A stretch of 64,000 bases of DNA from assembly GCF_026213295.1 (NCBI RefSeq), contig NC_079420.1:17142389-17206388 (forward strand), written 5' to 3'. This document shows, in pieces, positions 59,307 to 64,000 of the stretch. The stretch is from Gadus chalcogrammus (taxonomy: Eukaryota > Chordata > Actinopteri > Gadiformes > Gadidae). Made by a program: the position numbers and the translations under genes. Position 1 is the first letter of the stretch; every line of letters starts with the position of its first letter. The notes beneath the pieces are model-generated. The model was not told the origin of the DNA, did no database searches, and was given only the letters and a program-made list of their open reading frames with translations.

Positions 59307-62300
59307 TATTGGACTGCAAACGAACCGCTGGAGAGAACTATTCAAAGCCTATCTCAACCAGCGTTGCCGAACCTCTGCTTGACATAGCAGTCATAACAAG
59401 GAACTACGGTGTCTATCGAAGGACACACTTGTTAAACGTAGGCAGGGCAAAAGGGCAACGTTTTTTGTATTTACCGAAGCGTATTTTTTTTACTGGTTAC
59501 TATTTACTGTAAATATAGATACCCAACCCATTTATGAATCTGTATCCCTTCTATGTAATATATTAAATCTATTTTTTCTCAACTAATTGTACATTGCAGA
59601 ATAGTAAATCGGCTTAACTCTAAATATTAGTAGGCCTATCTGGGCAACTGCATATTTGCAATTTATTTGCAGAAATAAAAAAACAGTTACGTTTAACAAA
59701 AAAGAAACAGGACACATGTGACTTGGTAAACATACATATATTTAATTGATAAAAAAGCCTTTCACCAGAACGTACACATTTAAATATAAACACATTCAAC
59801 ATCTTGTCATGAATAAAACCCTGCTAATAAAAAATTTGCCCACTGTTAGACTGCAACATGCTGCACCAAGCGATTCTCTACATGAACCATTCAATGATAC
59901 AAATGTTAAAAATGTATAGCACAGGCTTACTCCTGACAACAATTCTAGTTTTAAGGCAGATATGTTTTATTGGTATGGTTGGTGAATATTAATAAAGAAG
60001 TTTAATCTAATAATAATATGCATATTTATGTATTTATTTTCAGTAATATTGTCCCTGGAGTGACAGCGATAGTATTTGACAAAACTGTGAACATTTTGCA
60101 ATAATGTAAAACATTGTATTTCCATTATGCAATTGTGTTCCTAATTCTTAGCAGAGAAAGAAACAATATAAGCCAATAAATCCAGAATAGGGTGGTCAAT
60201 ACATGGCTTGTACAACTGAAGGCTTTAATGCAACAAATTCGTTTTTTACAATTATGTTCTTATTCCGTCATGTGCTTCTTAGTGCATACAATATAAATCT
60301 CAAAGAGGTGATGGAGTGTTCATTTCAAACAAACTCAAAACAAACACAGCAAGTGGGCTGATAAATAACAGAAGGTAGTGAGAATGTTTGGATTGTATTT
60401 AACTAAAACTAATGGCATATGCCCAACCTTCTAGTAGACACACCTTAATAATACATTTATGGGTTACCTCATGCGTACTAGATACCAAGCAACAAGCTGA
60501 AGACATTTCAGGAGCTGCTTAAGATAGTAAGCTACATAATAGTTCCTTCAGATACAGGTCAACAAGGACTTCTTAATCACATTCCCTGTTCCTTCCAGCC
60601 CAATCAGATGTTGCACAGTGTATGGTCATGTGTTCATGCAAGTCACACAGAGACCCTACAGTGAATGGTTCCCCATCCACCTCTCGGATTATGCCCAAAT
60701 GATTGCTTAAGAAACTAAACTGGTCGGCACCATCGAAGCAGTAGCCAATCCTTCTTCTGGACTCCAGCTTTATGTAATTTGAAATATAAAGAAAAGACTA
60801 GAGCTTACAATATCAGGGGGAATCCTCCACCTAGACTGTGCAAGTAACAGACATTTATTACTCTCTATTACCCTCCTATCCTCTGTTCGGGCGGACGGAA
60901 GTAGTTATGTGTTTTCCCTTTAAATGGCATGTTATCTTGTTATTAACTGTTGAGAGCTAATGGAAATAATGGCAAATGCGGCTGATAAATTTGTTTTAAG
61001 CATTGTTACAAAGATAAAACAAAATAATTGCATTTATAACAAAGATGTTCTGACTTATAAGACAAATTTAAAAATAAACATTAAAACAAATTGGGTGACT
61101 TTTAGTTGAATAACTACAATACCACTTTGGTTATAAAAGAGGGAAAATATTCACAAGGCCATTTAATAATTCTATGTTGAAACATAAAATAGATACAAGA
61201 TATTGTATATGCTGTTATAGTGTAGTGTGTTTTTAGGGCTATTTTAATACTGCTAAAAAATAAAGCAAACTGATAAGTGCACAGTCAGTAGCCTTGGTTA
61301 GCCAGTTTTTATTTAATCTTCCCATCAAAGTGTTGGTTTTAATGGCTTCACACCAAACATAACAATGTTTGGAGCAAACAGTTTTTAATTTAAATTAGGT
61401 AAATAAAGTAAAATTAACACAATTATTTATTTATTTTCTCTCTGAGCATGACAGAAACAGAAGCAGAATGAGTTGGTGAACTTCCATGTCTTGTTACCAT
61501 GAGCCGCATCATATCATTACTTTTACACCATGACATGAACACTTTGGCTTTGATTGGCATTCCTATGCGGCTCATTGGCAAAAGTGAATTCTATTATAAG
61601 TGAGTCTGACCATACACAATATAGTTCTATGTTTCCAGAAATGAAAAGTCTTAGATTTCAGTCAAAGTTTATGGCTGCTCAGCTGTCCAAGTCAGGATTC
61701 ACTCTAGCAGTGCAATGAAAAGCAAAGCTTTTACATCAAATTATTTAGGGCAAATGGTCGGGGTCAACTACTCAATCATATATGATGGTTGCTACAATTT
61801 CAAACCGATTTTATATGGTCACAATGGTCAATTCACAAGTGGACCAAGATAAGCAGTAACAGGTGAGTATATTAAAGGTGTAGTGTGCATAATTTAGCAT
61901 AATCTATTCTACACACTGCAGCTTTAAGTTTGGATTATAAAATTGCCAAGCTTTTTTTGTGACAAATATTTATTGTTTAGCCGTCTTTCTAAGAGAGAAT
62001 GAAAAAAAAAATCATAGTAATAATCTGACACGTCTGAATGGAAATTAAAAATAACTGAGCCATTGGTCATGGTTTCATACTGACTGTAGAAAAATAAAGA
62101 AAATCCCAGAGAATCAATTGTGTCTAAGGAAGTCGGCTTAGTAGTTCCTTAGTATTTCCTTGTTATGGTGATCATGAAACCAATTGTATAGTCTTCGTAT
62201 CATGGAAGGGGATTTGACAATGCAACAGACCATGACAGAAATTGATTCACCAATTGCTTTCAACCATAACTTCTCTGAAGTAAGATAAGGTAACGTTGGC

Positions 62301-62857
62301 AAACCAATCTACACAGCTTTCATGCTATTACTAGGAACGGAAAGAAAACAATGTACATACAATGTACACAATGCACATACAATATATAATATATATATAT
62401 ATATATATTATATATTATAAAATATGTGTCGACTGGAAGGTATATATAACAATATATATCTAGATTCTGTATGTAGATAGATACTGACTGTGTAAACACG
62501 ACCATCACAAAAAACCTGAAACCTCTCCTGGCTCTTATCTTTCCTACGATTGACAAATAATCCTCTTTGGAAGTGAAGTTGTCCTCCTGAAACGACTTTC
62601 CAGGCTTCAAGCAGAATTCTGCACTCCCTACTCATGAACAGTTATTGTGTCCAATCAAGGATCTGTCTCTTGTATGACCTATTCCTTTCCTTTCAAGTGC
62701 AGCTTTGGGAAAGTATTCACGTAGGCAAACTTTAGAAATAACATACGTAACCTTAGTTTTTGGGTAGAATATCCCAAAAAAATAGTCTTTCATTTTGAGA
62801 TCTTGTCTCATCCCCAATCGGTCCATTGGTAGGATTAGCTTCCACCATTTGCCTCAC
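59307..62857. other. lonp2 promoter side and il34 3' flank
   Basis: AT-rich, with no gene recognised. Both flanking genes are on the minus strand, so the left end should hold the lonp2 promoter and the right end the il34 terminal exon or 3' UTR. A palindromic AT tract is at 62375-62425. The exact il34 stop could not be placed. Confidence 0.45.
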
Positions 62858-63964
62858 CTTGGAAGCTGCGGCTGTCGCTGGGTTACTTTTCTGTCTTTCT
62901 TCGAGCGAGAGTTTCCACACACTGCAAAAAAAAAGATTTCAGAAGTCTTTTTCTTTTGGAAATCATTTGTTTATATATTACATCACTTTCTAATGTTTAG
63001 TGCAGGTATAAAATGATTCGGTGTAAATAATTGACTGCCGTCTTTGGTTGACTGGTTTACCTTTGAAATGTATTCACGACTCTCTTAAGCCCAGTTCAGA
63101 CCAAAGATTCGCCTTGCAACGACTTGCAACTCGCAACTCCTTACATTGATCTTAAAATAAATCATTACCCCTTGGGCCACCTCATATTTGAGATGCCTTG
63201 AGTCCTCACAGAGTTTGCTCGATGTAGTAGTACTTCATATATCTTCTGTGATTAAATCTACTACAGAATCAGGATGATTTAGGAATAACATTAGGACTTC
63301 CAAAATGTGTTTTCCAGACTGTTACAAATTCAACCAAACTGTTAAACATTTTTAACAGTAAAAAATTAGATTGAAAAGGAGTCTAAATCTCACAAAGAAG
63401 GTCTACATTTGAGGACTAAATTGCCTGTAGAAAAGCTGCTAAAGGTCATGTACCTAAAGATTATATTTAGGAATAACCAAATCTCTCAAAAATGAAAATA
63501 CAACGTTGTGCATCACAATCATTACTGTAATTTCAGGAAAGGAAAGTTGAGTTAGGTCTTCAAATAATAATAAAATAATATGTGTAAGAATCAGAAATTC
63601 CTTTTCGTTCCTGGCCCATTTGGTTGGTAAGTGAACTTTGGCCTGCTCAAGCTTGTGCATCCTACACAAAAATCCTACACGTAAACTTTAGCTTTAAACC
63701 CATTATGAAGTCAGTAGATTACAGTACAGTGGGCAGAGAGCAGACACACACACACGTGCACAGGTTCACATCATACTCACAGTCAATCTGGGGATGAACC
63801 TGGGAGAAGCACTCCCCAAAGAGACAGCGCATGGAGCGCTGGAAGTTATCAAGGAGCTGCTTCGGGGGGACGAACCGCCAGCTGGTCTCGGGTACGTTGT
63901 CCAGGTGTTCCGTCATCCTGTCCAACTTCTCCTGTACCTTCTCTGGGAGTTCTCTCTGGAACGC
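62858..63964 (-). CDS. il34: Interleukin-34-like cytokine, 3' exons (partial; gene continues past the right edge)
   Basis: Two exons on the minus strand: 63964-63781 (184 bp) and 62931-62858 (74 bp), with AG acceptors, GT donors and matching phase. The first reads PEKVQEKLDRMTEHLDNVP, then RFVPPKQLLDNFQRSMRCLF and GECFSQVHPQID. This follows the pattern of the last helices of human IL-34, with its PKALLDNCFRVM-type segment and nearby cysteines. The second reads LCGNSRSKKDRKVTQRQPQ, a basic tail. IL-34 is a secreted four-helix ligand of CSF1R that supports macrophages and microglia. The signal peptide and early helices would lie beyond 64000. The last exon or stop after 62858 was not placed. 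The family call rests on a short conserved segment. Confidence 0.68.
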
Positions 63965-64000
63965 CTGGGCACAGCCAAAAACACATGTACTTAGATACAT

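Overview
The window is nuclear DNA of a ray-finned fish. This rests on spliced vertebrate genes with GT-AG introns, a decayed RTE/Rex3-type LINE, several short inverted-repeat DNA transposons, and many very long CA, CT and GT microsatellites. Nothing prokaryotic is present. The density of long dinucleotide tracts is like that seen in gadid genomes, but the species cannot be fixed from the sequence.

Layout. Positions 238-10977 (+) hold n4bp1, with a TATA box and a kappaB-like site upstream. Positions 10978-20760 are its 3' flank and intergenic DNA. They contain a 3.2 kb Rex3-like LINE with matching target-site duplications, a perfect hairpin abutting an interstitial telomeric repeat, and long CA and CT tracts. 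Positions 20760-36118 (+) hold siah1: a probable 5' untranslated exon, a long first intron carrying two inverted-repeat elements, and three coding exons giving an uninterrupted 282-residue protein. Positions 37826-43045 hold an inverted-repeat element and then a 4.5 kb satellite made of ~47-bp and ~37-bp subunits. Copies of a composite block of three tandem tRNA-like modules are embedded in it. Positions 47096-59306 (-) hold lonp2 (peroxisomal Lon protease), convergent with siah1. Positions 62858-63964 (-) hold two exons best read as the 3' part of il34, which continues past the right edge.

The n4bp1-siah1-lonp2 block, with siah1 and lonp2 convergent, matches the gene order I know from human 16q12. 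The proteins are an RNase and ubiquitin-pathway regulator (N4BP1), a RING E3 ligase (SIAH1), a peroxisomal protease (LONP2) and a CSF1R ligand (IL-34). They are syntenic neighbours, not an operon.

Quality matters here. siah1, n4bp1 exons 1-3 and 8-12, and lonp2 exons 1-12 read cleanly through phase-matched splice sites. The middle exons of n4bp1 (about 3.2-5.96 kb) and the lonp2 protease-domain exons (about 47.1-50.0 kb) carry many one-base indels, several at short homopolymers. Local consensus error is the likelier explanation, but decay of the LONP2 protease half cannot be excluded.

The most unusual structure is the satellite with captured tRNA-like trimers at 38.5-43.0 kb, with a related tRNA-like element nearby at 44.2 kb.
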